NCBI RefSeq assembly: GCF_024834055.1
Contig: NZ_JANUXZ010000003.1
Span: 124,001 to 188,000 of the forward strand
DNA length: 64,000 nt
Reading direction: 5' to 3'
Origin: Corynebacterium sp. ES2730-CONJ
GTDB lineage: Bacteria; Actinomycetota; Actinomycetes; Mycobacteriales; Mycobacteriaceae
Numbering within the stretch: position 1 is the stretch's first letter; the number at the start of each line of letters is the position of its first letter. Below the pieces are notes generated by a model, which was not told the origin of the DNA, did not search any database, and saw nothing but the letters and a program-made list of their open reading frames with translations. Positions 38,826 through 47,964 of this stretch are shown piece by piece. The position numbers were made by a program, and so were the translations under genes.

Positions 38826-39944
38826 CTATTGGATAGCCTCTACGGCAGCTGCGAGCTTGGTCTTGAATTCTCCCTGAACCGGGATATAGCCCGCGTCTTC
38901 CAGCGCTTGGCCCTGACCTTGGTCAAGCACGACAGTGAGGAAGTTCTTTACAAGGTCGCGATCGTGTGATTGATCGTCGGGGTATGTGGAGCAGACGATC
39001 TCGTAGGTGGTGAGCACCAGCGGATAGGCGCCAGGTTCGTTCATAGCGAAGAGGGTCTTCGCATCGACAACCATATCGTGGCCGTCACCCTTGAACTCCA
39101 CGGAGTCGAGTGCCTTACCGACAGTGTCCTTGTTGAGTTCTACTGCTCCGGAGCCGAAGTCCATCTTCGCCACTCCCAAGTTTTTGGATTTTGCGTAGCC
39201 TGATTCCACATAGGTGATGGCACCTTCGACAGCCGAAACCTCATCAGTTACACCCGAGGACTTATTGGCACCTTGGCCAACTCCTTGCGGGAATTGCTTA
39301 GAAGGCTCGTGAGGCCATGCAGCATCCGCGGTGGCGCTTAAGAATTTCATGAAGTTGTCGGAGGTACCAGACTCGTCGGCGCGGAAGACGACCGTAATAC
39401 CGGTGTCAGGAAGGGCGACGTCTGGGTTAAGTGCAGCAATTTTAGGGTCGTTCCACTTGGTTATGGCTCCATCGAAGATTTCTGCAACTAAGGTAGGCGA
39501 AAGTGTTATATCGACTCCTGGAAGGTTGTAGGCAATGGCTACCGGCCCGATGGCCATAGGCAGGTGCCAGGCGTCGTTGCCACCGCAACGGGTGCGAGCT
39601 TCTTCAATTTGGTTGATGCCTTTTTTATTGTCTTGGAGTGGCGAATCAGAGCCGGCGAAAGCCACCACGCTAGCCAAGAACTGTTTTTGACCTGCGCCGG
39701 ACCCCGTCGGGTTGTAGGAGAGAGCGGAACCGGTGGCCTCAAAGAGTGGAGCCCACACACGCATGGCATTGTCCTGTGAAGAGGCGCCCTCGCCTTTGAG
39801 CTCCCCTGTGGTTTCGTTAAGACCCTGCACCTGAACTGCATCCTCGCCGCCTGCTCCGCCTTCGGAGCAAGCAGTTAAGCCAAGGCTTGCTGCGAGAGAA
39901 GCAGTGGCGATAATAAGAGCCTTGCGGCGTGTAGTAGAGAACAA
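38826..39944 (-). CDS. pstS: Phosphate-binding lipoprotein PstS
   Basis: Extracytoplasmic phosphate receptor. The 372-aa protein has a lipobox LTAC and phosphate-binding segments GEGASSQDNAMRVW, FAGSDSPL, TVVFRADESGTSDNFMKFL. The start is TTG 39944, five nt after GGAGG; the longer frame to 40031 places 29 unneeded residues before the signal peptide. It heads the pst operon. The ~200 bp upstream are A/T-rich (with a TTTGTTTGTTTT stretch on the coding strand), where a PhoR-type activator could bind; no box was firmly identified. Confidence 0.95.
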   Translation of the reverse strand: MFSTTRRKALIIATASLAASLGLTACSEGGAGGEDAVQVQGLNETTGELKGEGASSQDNAMRVWAPLFEATGSALSYNPTGSGAGQKQFLASVVAFAGSDSPLQDNKKGINQIEEARTRCGGNDAWHLPMAIGPVAIAYNLPGVDITLSPTLVAEIFDGAITKWNDPKIAALNPDVALPDTGITVVFRADESGTSDNFMKFLSATADAAWPHEPSKQFPQGVGQGANKSSGVTDEVSAVEGAITYVESGYAKSKNLGVAKMDFGSGAVELNKDTVGKALDSVEFKGDGHDMVVDAKTLFAMNEPGAYPLVLTTYEIVCSTYPDDQSHDRDLVKNFLTVVLDQGQGQALEDAGYIPVQGEFKTKLAAAVEAIQ

Positions 39945-40153
39945 AACAACCTCCGATAAGAGTGGATGACATTTATGCAACGATGATCGTCGTTCGGGGC
40001 TATCGGCTGGGTTTTGTCGATCGGAAAACACGGGTGGACTGCCAGCTCAAGGCAGATATAGACCTTAAGCTGAGACCTAGCTAAGAAAACGTTGGTCTCT
40101 TCCAATGGTTAAAACAAACAAAAATTTGATTATCCACTATAAAAGCGGTAGTG

Positions 40154-40339
40154 TCAGGAGTAGTCAGGATCTTTTAGCAATGCTGGTAGCGACTTAAAGC
40201 CCGCGCTATTACTTGGCGGTATAGCGGGAAATGAAAGATAAGTCGCGGACAGGTCTGCGAAAAGGGTCTGAACTTCTGCTGATGCTACTTGTCCTCTAGT
40301 GATGTCCAATCGACCTTGGCGGGTGTGATAGCTGAACAT
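40154..40339 (-). CDS. Doubtful 61-aa ORF upstream of pstS
   Basis: Open frame MFSYHTRQGRLDITRGQ ending GFKSLPALLKDPDYS, with GAGG directly touching its ATG. No family recognised and no clear promoter. It could be a short real gene or the relic of a longer one, as the flanks are gene-poor. Confidence 0.25.
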   Translation of the reverse strand: MFSYHTRQGRLDITRGQVASAEVQTLFADLSATYLSFPAIPPSNSAGFKSLPALLKDPDYS

Positions 40340-41549
40340 CCTCAGGCTAGCACAGCTTAAATCAGCTAAGCCGGGGGTAGAGCCCCTGGCTTTGCTTTGT
40401 GCCCGAGTGGAGCTGCTAATCCATATAAGATGCGGTCTCTGTGAGAGGGCTCACTTTAAGAGTTAGCTAAGATTTCCCAACCTTTATTGAGTTGATCCGT
40501 ACTGCTTAAATATGTGTTGAGCTGTAAATTTCCCCCTTTCGGCTATGTGGCTTGGAAAAGTAGACGGGCTTAGTGGAATAACGAGGCTAAAACAACCAAC
40601 ACTGTAAAATTGTGATATATATTACTTTTTTGAGTGGGGGTGGAAAATTATCTCCTAACCCACCGATTTATAGGTAGCCCCACGAGTGCCCAAGCCTACG
40701 CAAGCAGATCTAATACGCCTCGAATGAAGCGTAGTTCCATCAAGAGTGCCGCCGATTCTGGAAAAAGTACTTACACAAGCTCTGCCCCCTTACTCAAGGG
40801 TACTTATACGTGCCTCCAAGCCGTGTGTGCAATGGCACGAATTTTCCCTTACCTCCACCAAGTCTTCTTTAAGGGGGCACAACGAAGAGGGAAGCACAAT
40901 CACATCAGAATTTTCGCACAACCTCATATTTCTATGTCGAACGCCCCGCGCATTGCGGCAGCTCGCTGATCCCGGAAAGCGATACGCGCGGGTGCCAACC
41001 GTATGCTGCCAGTGTGAACAGGTGTGCAGGCAATTTCCGGAGTCGGAGAAACGGTCTCTAGTGTGAAACCCCTAGTATGAGAGCCTTTGAGTTAAAACCT
41101 CAGGGTGAAAACAAGACCTCCTGCTTCGAGTATGCCCGAATGAAGAGCTATTGCCGGGGAGTGCCCGCGGCCATAACGGGGTGCACTTTAATACCTCGGT
41201 ATCTTCACTTCGCAGCCTAATAGTCGTGGAGGCAGCCGGTGTCTTTCCTGGAGGTGCCAGCTCATGAAAAAAGTTATGGGAATTGCAGAACAATACGATC
41301 ACTGACCCGATCTCAGAGAAATCCGCAAAATATATGGTGAGATCCAGACCGGACACAGACTTTTACCCTTGCGCAGTCCATCTGGCTACCCAAGGATTAG
41401 TGCCCTCCAGGCGCCCCTCATGGTTCGCGAATGGCTAAAAGCGACCTCATCACATTCCACCAGCTCTTCAGACAATCAAACTCTTCAAAGCTAACAAGAT
41501 AGTGGAATGGCATATTGTAAAAGACGAAAGATCACAATTAAGGAGACCA
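40340..41549. other. 1.2-kb gene-poor region
   Basis: No supportable CDS. It holds a hairpin AAGCC-GGGG / CCCC-TGGCTT (about 40366-40393) and several overlapping open frames on both strands without ribosome sites or family motifs (40634-40969, 40746-41066, 41072-41356). It separates pstS from an inactivated nitroreductase, which suggests local decay. No transposase or terminal repeat was recognised. Confidence 0.4.
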
Positions 41550-42293
41550 ATGTTCACTGAGCTACTACACAATCGATCTAGTGTGCGCGCCTTTCGTAAC
41601 GAGCCAGTTGAGGACAAAGACATTGATATTATCCTCTCCGCAATGAGTAATACCGCGTCGAGCAACTATGGTATGCGCGCCTGTATGATCCGTATCTCCT
41701 CACAAGAGTAGAAGAGTGAAATTGCTGCTATGTCCGGTCAAGCTTTTATTGCTCAGTCACCGGAGCTGTGGATTTTTATTGCAGATGATTGCCGCAATCG
41801 TGAGATTGCCGAAAGTTTCGATGTAAAAATCCCCCAGGAGCGCCTCGATGTCGGTATTTTCCTCCAAGCTATGACCGATGCTTTACTGATGGCGCAAACC
41901 GCAGCGATCGCTATTGAATCGCTTGATATGGGCAGCGTCTTCCTCGGTAGTATTCTCAACGATCCCCGCAAAATTATCGAGATATGTCAGCTTCCCCCTC
42001 GAACCATGCCCGTTGTGGGATTGGCGTGGGGCCCATATGATCACCGCGAGGTTAAAAAACCCAAGCTAGGTCCGCAACTAAGGGTGTTCCACGATGCTTA
42101 TACGCTAGCGGAAGACTATGGAGAACATCTCAGTGCTTTCAACGAGCTGGTCGAGCAGTACTATGCGCAGCGGTCGGGCCCGAGAGTGACGACGACTTTC
42201 TTTGAGCATATTACGCACATTTCTAGCACCTACAAACCGCAGCGCAACCAGTATTTTAAGATCGCTGAGGAAAGAGGATTTAGACTGCTATAA
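41550..42293 (+). pseudogene. NAD(P)H nitroreductase/flavin reductase interrupted by an in-frame amber codon
   Basis: AAGGAG 5 nt before ATG 41550 opens a reading frame of 53 codons (start FTELLHNRSSVRAF, the FMN-binding HRSVR-type motif; then ASSNYGMRACMIRISSQE). It meets TAG at 41709-41711 and continues in the same frame (KSEIAAMSGQAFIAQSPELW...) to the TAA at 42291. Without the stop it would be a ~246-aa NfsA-like flavoprotein with LPPRTMPVVGLAWG. No frame change or deletion is apparent. An internal ATG at 41730 could only make the C-terminal part, lacking the FMN-binding start. A sequencing error cannot be excluded. Confidence 0.8.
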
Positions 42294-42297
42294 GAAA

Positions 42298-42323
42298 ACC
42301 CCAGTACTAAGACTGGGGTGAAG
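42298..42323. terminator. Bidirectional terminator, nitroreductase relic / protease
   Basis: ACCCCAGT (42298-42305) / ACTGGGGT (42312-42319), loop ACTAAG. The minus strand continues with TTTTCTT. Confidence 0.82.
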
Positions 42324-42326
42324 AGT

Positions 42327-43460
42327 TTAGATCCGGATGCCGGCGTGCGGAGCAAACCAGCTAGCCACCGCTGCAAATAATCCAATGACAGCGGAGATAA
42401 TAGCGACCACTATTCCAATTGTGGAATCTTTTTGGAGCTTGTCGTATTTTTTTTGCAACTGGGAAAGATCTTGGGTGTTTTTGCCGTCGAACTCCTGGCG
42501 CAGCTTCTCCAGGTCCGCCTTAGCCTCATTGAGTTTCTGCTGCGCTTGATTGCGATCATTCACAGCATTATTGAAGCGCTCTTGAGCTAGATCGAGATCT
42601 CTTTTCGCCCTATTGAGCTTGAGCTCGTTGTCGCGCAGGATGCGGTTGTATTCCGCCGCACTAGGAAGATCGCTCCCGAAGTGGTTTCCCATTACCTCCT
42701 TCAACGTCGCTTTTTGGAGCAGCAGGTTATCCGCCGAGGGGAAGTAATGATCGAAACCCTCAGCCTTGGTGCGCTGCGGAATCTGTTGATTAAAGTCGGC
42801 GCGGTGAATAATCGACATCACTGCGGGAGCGCCACTGGCACTCACTAAGTTAAAAGCACCTACTGCTTGGCCTACATAGCCTTTCCCTGGTACCCACGCT
42901 GGACCACCCGAGTCGCCGCCTTTGGTACCAAGATCGGCAGCGTAGGCTAAGTGATCGTCAATATGTAGCACTTTGCTGCAGAAAACATGGTCGAAAGTCG
43001 TGGCTCCAAATCGACAAATGTCGTCGCCCACGCTCGGTTGGTAATAGCGATCACCAGAGAATTTATTGCTTCCTGGAGTCACCTTATCGGAGAGATCAAT
43101 ATAGGCAATATCGTGGAAGAAGTAGTCGGCAGTTAATTTTCTTCGTTCGAGTTCGGACACCCGCGGATCGATCGTTGGATCCACGTCGTAGGGATGTTTT
43201 ATCACGCCAATTTCGGTTCCAGTTGACGTGAAAACGAAAGAGTTATCTCTGGCGCAGTGACCTGCAGTCCAGATTCGCCGATTCTCTCTATCAACGAAGC
43301 CAACCGTGCAGGTGAATGTGGAGGGTCCCTCCTGGAGTTTAATGGCATCGCCCTGATTGATGATGGGCTTCGAGGCGGACACTTCTTGGGTGTGAGCAAT
43401 TCCGGTGCTGAGCAGGGAGAAAGAGACAACAACTGATGCCAGTGCTCGAGAAAATCGCAT
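42327..43460 (-). CDS. Secreted trypsin-like protease with coiled coil and C-terminal membrane anchor
   Basis: A 377-aa precursor with signal peptide (about 1-25) and an S1 protease domain: H68 in WTAGHC, D117 in FHDIAYIDL, S184 in GGDSGGPAW, with two further cysteines likely paired. From about residue 265 to 345 there is a heptad-like coiled coil (LKLNRAKRDLDLAQERFNNAV and onward). A single C-terminal helix (about 348-368) then anchors the chain. The protease would thus be held away from the membrane on a stalk. It is downstream of the 848-aa surface protein on the same strand, with a hairpin between. Substrate unknown. Confidence 0.85.
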   Translation of the reverse strand: MRFSRALASVVVSFSLLSTGIAHTQEVSASKPIINQGDAIKLQEGPSTFTCTVGFVDRENRRIWTAGHCARDNSFVFTSTGTEIGVIKHPYDVDPTIDPRVSELERRKLTADYFFHDIAYIDLSDKVTPGSNKFSGDRYYQPSVGDDICRFGATTFDHVFCSKVLHIDDHLAYAADLGTKGGDSGGPAWVPGKGYVGQAVGAFNLVSASGAPAVMSIIHRADFNQQIPQRTKAEGFDHYFPSADNLLLQKATLKEVMGNHFGSDLPSAAEYNRILRDNELKLNRAKRDLDLAQERFNNAVNDRNQAQQKLNEAKADLEKLRQEFDGKNTQDLSQLQKKYDKLQKDSTIGIVVAIISAVIGLFAAVASWFAPHAGIRI

Positions 43461-43488
43461 GGAGGATACTTCCTTAAGGGACGAAAGA

Positions 43489-43519
43489 TAAAGCGCGTCG
43501 CGCTTGGCGACGCGCTTTA
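43489..43519 (-). terminator. Hairpin between the two surface-protein genes
   Basis: Perfect 13-bp stem TAAAGCGCGTCGC / GCGACGCGCTTTA with loop GCTTG; only a short T-run follows on the minus strand (TATCTTTC), so partial read-through to the protease is possible. Confidence 0.75.
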
Positions 43520-43538
43520 TAGGAACAGGTCGGATATG

Positions 43539-46085
43539 TTAGGGCAGCCGTAGGAAACCTTTGACAGTCTGAATGATCTGAGGGAAGAAATTGATCACAG
43601 CACCAATGATTGCTGCCAATGCAGTCAACGATCCGATGACACTAGCCGCAATAATCCCTGGGCTCGACCCTTCGGAGTTGTCGTCTGGGGTAGGTTCCGG
43701 AGCCGGTTGAGGATCGGGCTTCGGTGTGGGGGTAGGCGAAACTTCTGGATCCGGGGTTGCAGCAGAGCCGAAATCGACGGGAAGTGGGGTGCTGGAATCC
43801 AGGCTACGGTCAGTCTGGGAAAGCGCATGGGCTGCGAAGGTGTTGACCATATACGGAGCATCGCTTGAGGTTAGAACACCCTTTGGAATGATGAGATCAA
43901 CGGTGAAACGTCCATCGCGCAATTGATCGACAGAAATATGTTGCGCTGTAATTTCGCCCTTGCGGTGAGCGGGAGTGCCTGGACGCCATGCGTTTTGGGG
44001 CTGGATTGTGACGTAGACGCCTTTAGCGGTGCCGTCGCCATAGAATCCAGAGCCATTTACGCGCACTACATTGTCCATGGTCGGATCAAGCGGCCGCTGA
44101 TCGAAACTAATCTGTGGATTGGCTACCTCGGTTCCTTCGGTGCTCAATAGCTGCGTTGCACGGTACTTATCGCCCTTTTGGGTGCGTACGCGGTATTTCT
44201 TTCCTGGTTCTAGGGTGCCAGCCGATATGCGCAACTCATAGTTCAACTCGCCACCAGACACTGGAGCTGTGACTTTTAGCAGCGAGGTAGTGCCCTCGAG
44301 GTCAAGCACCTCAACATCGACCGAGTCCGTCTCAAAATAGCCACTGCCGTTAAGCCTGATCGTAGTGTCACGGGTGGCATTGATGCGATTATTAGAAAGC
44401 AGGAATTCAGGAGTGAATTCGATGGCCTTCTCAGTGATCTGGTGAGAATTAGAGACAGCACTGGCGGCGGAATCACCAGCAGCACTTTCGGCAATGATTG
44501 TTGCGGTCCAGGTGCCCTGGGTGAAACCATTGAATTCGAGCAAGGAATCTAATGGCTCAGCAGTCTTGGTGACTGTCTTAGTTCCATCGGTGAAGATGAT
44601 ACGGTATCCAGTAATCTTGGCCTGTCCAGCTTCACGGGGCCCATCGATCCAGCTGATCTTTAAAGATCCAGCTGCTCTCCCGTCACCGAGGATGACGCTC
44701 TGCACCGCACTAGGAACTGTTTTAACCTTAGAGCTGGCAATCTCTACTTCTGTCGATCGAGCTTCAGGCGAGTAAATCGCTTGGCCAGAAGAATCGCTCT
44801 GAATATTGCTGACTACCTTGGCGTAATAGCGACCGGCCTTGAGGCCTTCAAAAGAGGTCGACGTAATATTTTTACCCCGCGAGATGCTCTTGACCAATTC
44901 ATTGGTCTCGGCGTTAAAGAGTTTGACTACGTATTCTCTAACGCGGTGATCCCTAGCAGGAGCCCATGAGACAGAAACTGAAGCATCCGAGGCTTCCGCG
45001 GTGACGTTGGTGACGGGTAGGGGGGTGAAAATGATCTCAATGGCTCGGTCAAGTCGCCGATCATTACGGAAATTCTCCGCAGTAATGCCGACAATATAAC
45101 GGTCGCCCTTGGAGATATCGAAAGTATCGGCAGGAATTGTGATCTGTTTGGTGAACGTCCCATTCGTGATATCACTGGCTGACATCTTATAACTGAGTTG
45201 AGTGTCATCCTCGGTCAGCCAGGGGCGATATCCTGGCTCCCACTGCTTGGTATTCCACACCACCACATAGAAGCCTTTTTCCACAGCGCCGCCGGTTAGA
45301 CCACTGCCGCTTAAAACAAAGGTGTTCTCTTTGGTGGGATCAATCAGTGGGGGGTTGAGGTTAAGGGATATATCACCTGGGTCAGCTGTGACAGTGATGC
45401 TATCGCTGGATTTGGCCGGCTCAGAGTCGCCAATTTCGTTATGGACCGCCACTGAGGCTGTATATGTGGTATTAAGTTTCAGGCCACCGATTTCAATTTC
45501 GTTAAGCTCGCCGTCAGCTTTGGCGGTGATCACTTGAGAGCCATCGTTCGGGATCAGTGTGACCATGCTGTGTTCCACTCGAGCGCCGCCATTGGAATTC
45601 CGTGACCACCAGACACGCGCTTTGGAGCCCTTGAGGAGTTCAATCTGCGGCTCATTGGGCTTCTGGGGCACCGTGATGTCGTGCGAAACCGTAAACTCCT
45701 CGGAGAAAATCGGGGTATCGGCGCCCGGGTTATTGGTCAAGGGCTCAACCTTCACCCTGTACGTGCCGGCAGGAACTTCCGTAAACACAGTCTGAGTGAA
45801 TACACCGTGCTTGGGGGAAACAACTTCGCCAGATTTCGAAGGTAGAACGATAGTCGCGGTATAGCCTTTGGCCCCTGGGATAGCGTCCCAAAACACGCGG
45901 ACAACTGGACCGTCAGCGAGCACGCGGGGGCGGCTTGCCTCGGGGGTTTCATTACTATCGCTTGGGCTTTCCACTGTGCTTTCGCTGGGAACTGCCTGAA
46001 CTGCCTGGGCTACGGGCAGAGTGAAAAGGAGGCTGGAAGCGGTGGTTCCAGCGATAATGGCGCGACGCCATCCGACTGCAGACAT
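43539..46085 (-). CDS. Large secreted multi-domain surface protein with C-terminal membrane helix
   Basis: An 848-aa precursor. Signal peptide 1-32. Fibronectin-III-like domains are at about 55-135, 140-235, 357-450 and 455-552. Two clearly related beta modules are at about 240-355 and 657-773 (both with DPTxxN, GSG, KGxYV, WxPG, IPxxxxxxS and a RxLDxxxxxxF/P-type end), and a divergent third is at about 555-655. Then come a Pro/Thr-rich spacer (777-802) and one helix (808-832). From memory, the paired module resembles the non-haem beta domain of corynebacterial HtaA/Cht surface proteins; the haem-binding domain itself is not seen. GGAAGG precedes ATG 46085, and a TAGGCTAGCCTA palindrome overlaps its promoter. 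Confidence 0.78.
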   Translation of the reverse strand: MSAVGWRRAIIAGTTASSLLFTLPVAQAVQAVPSESTVESPSDSNETPEASRPRVLADGPVVRVFWDAIPGAKGYTATIVLPSKSGEVVSPKHGVFTQTVFTEVPAGTYRVKVEPLTNNPGADTPIFSEEFTVSHDITVPQKPNEPQIELLKGSKARVWWSRNSNGGARVEHSMVTLIPNDGSQVITAKADGELNEIEIGGLKLNTTYTASVAVHNEIGDSEPAKSSDSITVTADPGDISLNLNPPLIDPTKENTFVLSGSGLTGGAVEKGFYVVVWNTKQWEPGYRPWLTEDDTQLSYKMSASDITNGTFTKQITIPADTFDISKGDRYIVGITAENFRNDRRLDRAIEIIFTPLPVTNVTAEASDASVSVSWAPARDHRVREYVVKLFNAETNELVKSISRGKNITSTSFEGLKAGRYYAKVVSNIQSDSSGQAIYSPEARSTEVEIASSKVKTVPSAVQSVILGDGRAAGSLKISWIDGPREAGQAKITGYRIIFTDGTKTVTKTAEPLDSLLEFNGFTQGTWTATIIAESAAGDSAASAVSNSHQITEKAIEFTPEFLLSNNRINATRDTTIRLNGSGYFETDSVDVEVLDLEGTTSLLKVTAPVSGGELNYELRISAGTLEPGKKYRVRTQKGDKYRATQLLSTEGTEVANPQISFDQRPLDPTMDNVVRVNGSGFYGDGTAKGVYVTIQPQNAWRPGTPAHRKGEITAQHISVDQLRDGRFTVDLIIPKGVLTSSDAPYMVNTFAAHALSQTDRSLDSSTPLPVDFGSAATPDPEVSPTPTPKPDPQPAPEPTPDDNSEGSSPGIIAASVIGSLTALAAIIGAVINFFPQIIQTVKGFLRLP

Positions 46086-46117
46086 AGATAAACCTTCCGA
46101 CAGGACTATTTCAAATA

Positions 46118-46129
46118 TAGGCTAGCCTA
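46118..46129. promoter_or_regulatory. TAGGCTAGCCTA palindrome over the 848-aa gene promoter
   Basis: Perfect 12-bp palindrome overlapping a minus-strand TATATT box about 30 nt before the start. The wider 19-mer (46112-46130) matches about 12 of 19 DtxR consensus positions, so it is a weak DtxR site or another regulator's operator. Confidence 0.35.
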
Positions 46130-46149
46130 CGCTCGTCTTTGAGAATTCA

Positions 46150-47097
46150 CTAATTTCCAGATAAGCGCGGATTTGCGGAGTCCTTGGGAGGGTTGATGAC
46201 TCTCTTGGAAGCCTTAAAAATTCCGACGATCAGCGTGCCTGCTACGAGACCGACAACCAAGGAAAAGAATGTATCGGTCAACCATGATACAAACCCACCC
46301 CATGCCAAGGCTTGATGGCTTAAGTGGTGGACAAAATCAATTGGAGCTGACCATCCTAGGTCAGAAAAGCCCGCAAGCAGGATATGTCCTCCAACCCACA
46401 GCATGGCGAACAGGCCCACGACAGAAATGATGTCGAGTACCTTGGGCATCCCCGCGACTAGCGCCCGGCCAGTGCGTTGGGCAAAAAGAGAATCCCTAGT
46501 CATGAGGCTAAGGCCGAGATCATCCATCTTCACAAGGAGGCTCACCGACCCGTAGACGCCGACGGTAACAGCAAGCGCTACGACTACGAGAATGGCTGCT
46601 TCTTTCCAGAGAGGTTGATCTGCGACCTCATTCAAACTAATGACCATAATTTCCGCTGAAAGGATGAGATCTGTGGTAATTGCACCGCGAACAAGAGCCT
46701 TTTCATCCTTGAGTGCGGCCTTTTCTTGATGATGCTCATGACCACTGATCATCTCTAGAAATTTCTCTGCTCCCTCAAAGCAAAGATAAAAACCACCGAG
46801 CATTAGAATGGGTACGAGGAGCCATGGCGCTAAGGTATTCAAGATCAGGGCGATCGGTAAAATAACAATGAGTTTGTTAAATAGCGACCCCTTGGTGATT
46901 CGCCAGATTATGGGAAGCTCCCTGGCAGGGCTGACACCCTCCACGAAGCGCGGAGTAACAGCGGTGTCGTCGATGACAAGACCTGCCGCCTTGGCGGAGG
47001 TCTTGGCTGCCGAGGCAGCAATATCATCCACACTCGAGGCGGCAGTTTTTGCGATGAGTGCGATATCGTCGAGAAGTGCAGCGAGTCCGCCAGCCAT
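46150..47097 (-). CDS. DUF808/YedI-family membrane protein
   Basis: A 315-aa protein with the family's amphipathic N-terminus (AGGLAALLDDIALIAKTAASSVDDIAASAAKTSAKAAGLVIDD), followed by about six to seven hydrophobic segments. FYLCFEGAEKFLE and DEKALVRGAITTDLILSAEIMVISL are diagnostic. Function unknown. AAGGAC precedes ATG 47097. It is upstream of the two surface-protein genes on the same strand with a 64-bp gap, so co-transcription is uncertain. Confidence 0.9.
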   Translation of the reverse strand: MAGGLAALLDDIALIAKTAASSVDDIAASAAKTSAKAAGLVIDDTAVTPRFVEGVSPARELPIIWRITKGSLFNKLIVILPIALILNTLAPWLLVPILMLGGFYLCFEGAEKFLEMISGHEHHQEKAALKDEKALVRGAITTDLILSAEIMVISLNEVADQPLWKEAAILVVVALAVTVGVYGSVSLLVKMDDLGLSLMTRDSLFAQRTGRALVAGMPKVLDIISVVGLFAMLWVGGHILLAGFSDLGWSAPIDFVHHLSHQALAWGGFVSWLTDTFFSLVVGLVAGTLIVGIFKASKRVINPPKDSANPRLSGN

Positions 47098-47262
47098 AAA
47101 ATTGTCCTTATATATATGGGATTTGTGGTACTTACGTGGTTACTATAGCGAATCTAACTGCGCGGGCGGGTGGGGGTAGAGATAAGGTTGGCCACTTCTG
47201 ATGAGTAGTCTTCATCGGTTTTATCCGTTAGTATCACTAGCTGTACGCCATAATAATGAGCG

Positions 47263-47357
47263 TATCCCGGGTGCTCTTTTCCGCCGCCAAACGGAGGAAG
47301 AGGTGCTGAGATCAAACCGATTGAACCTGATCTGTGTGTAATGCCAGCGTTAGGGAG
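47263..47357 (+). promoter_or_regulatory. TPP (THI-box) riboswitch of ykoE
   Basis: All conserved THI elements are present in order: P1 5' strand and GGGTGCTC, a variable P3 arm (CTCTT.../...AAGAG), CTGAGA (47306-47311), GAACCTGATCTG (47323-47334), TAATGCCAGCG (47339-47349) and the closing AGGGAG. No terminator lies between it and ATG 47373, so it probably controls translation (the AGGGAG/GAGAG stretch is near the ribosome site). Confidence 0.93.
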
Positions 47358-47372
47358 AAAGAGAGACTAACC

Positions 47373-47954
47373 ATGCTTAATTGGCGTGTTATTGATATTG
47401 TCATCGCGGCCGTTCTAGGTGTCGCAACTGGACTCATCTTCTGGGTCTGGAATTCCATCGGTTATGCCTGGTACGAGGCTGCCAACGCACTGACCCCTGG
47501 TTTCGGCGGAATTTCCGTGGGTATCTGGTTGATGGGTGGTGTCCTCGGTGGGTTGATCATTCGTAAGCCAGGCGCTGCGATTTTCGTTGAGGTACTGGCT
47601 GCCTGTGTATCTGCCGGCCTAGGTAACCAGTGGGGAATCGAGACCGTCTATTCGGGTCTCGCCCAAGGCATCGGAGCAGAACTCATCTTTGCCGCTTTTG
47701 TGTATAAGCGATTCGGCCTAGGGGTAGCTGCACTATCGGGTATTGGTGCGGCAGTTGGAGCCTTTATTCTAGAACTTTTCCTATCCGGAAACCTTGCCAA
47801 GACCTTCGAGTTCAACCTCATTTATTTGGCGTCCATGTCCGTTTCGGGTGCCATTCTCGCGGGCGTTCTGTCCTTCTATCTGGTCAAGGCCCTTGCTGCT
47901 ACCGGAGCGCTGGATCGTTTCGCTGCAGGACGCGAACGCCAGAATCTCGTCTAG
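47373..47954 (+). CDS. ykoE: ECF transporter substrate-binding subunit YkoE (thiamine precursor)
   Basis: Membrane S component of the YkoEDC-type ECF importer, thought to take up thiamine or hydroxymethylpyrimidine (family knowledge). The 193-aa protein has five to six hydrophobic segments and begins LNWRVIDIVIAAVLGVATGLIFWVWNSIGY, with GNQWGIETVYSGLAQGIGAE later, both typical of YkoE. ATG 47373 lies just after the TPP riboswitch; the longer frame to 47334 would begin inside the riboswitch. Its energising partners ykoD/ykoC lie 1.1 kb downstream beyond an antisense ClC gene. Confidence 0.93.
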   Translation: MLNWRVIDIVIAAVLGVATGLIFWVWNSIGYAWYEAANALTPGFGGISVGIWLMGGVLGGLIIRKPGAAIFVEVLAACVSAGLGNQWGIETVYSGLAQGIGAELIFAAFVYKRFGLGVAALSGIGAAVGAFILELFLSGNLAKTFEFNLIYLASMSVSGAILAGVLSFYLVKALAATGALDRFAAGRERQNLV

Positions 47955-47964
47955 CTGTCCGCCA

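Noticed and set aside
40634..41356. Three overlapping ORFs of 94-111 aa in the gene-poor region
   Set aside because: They lie in conflicting frames and strands, lack start signals and show no family features.
47334..47372. Upstream start for ykoE
   Set aside because: It begins inside the conserved core of the TPP riboswitch; ATG 47373 is consistent with the family N-terminus.
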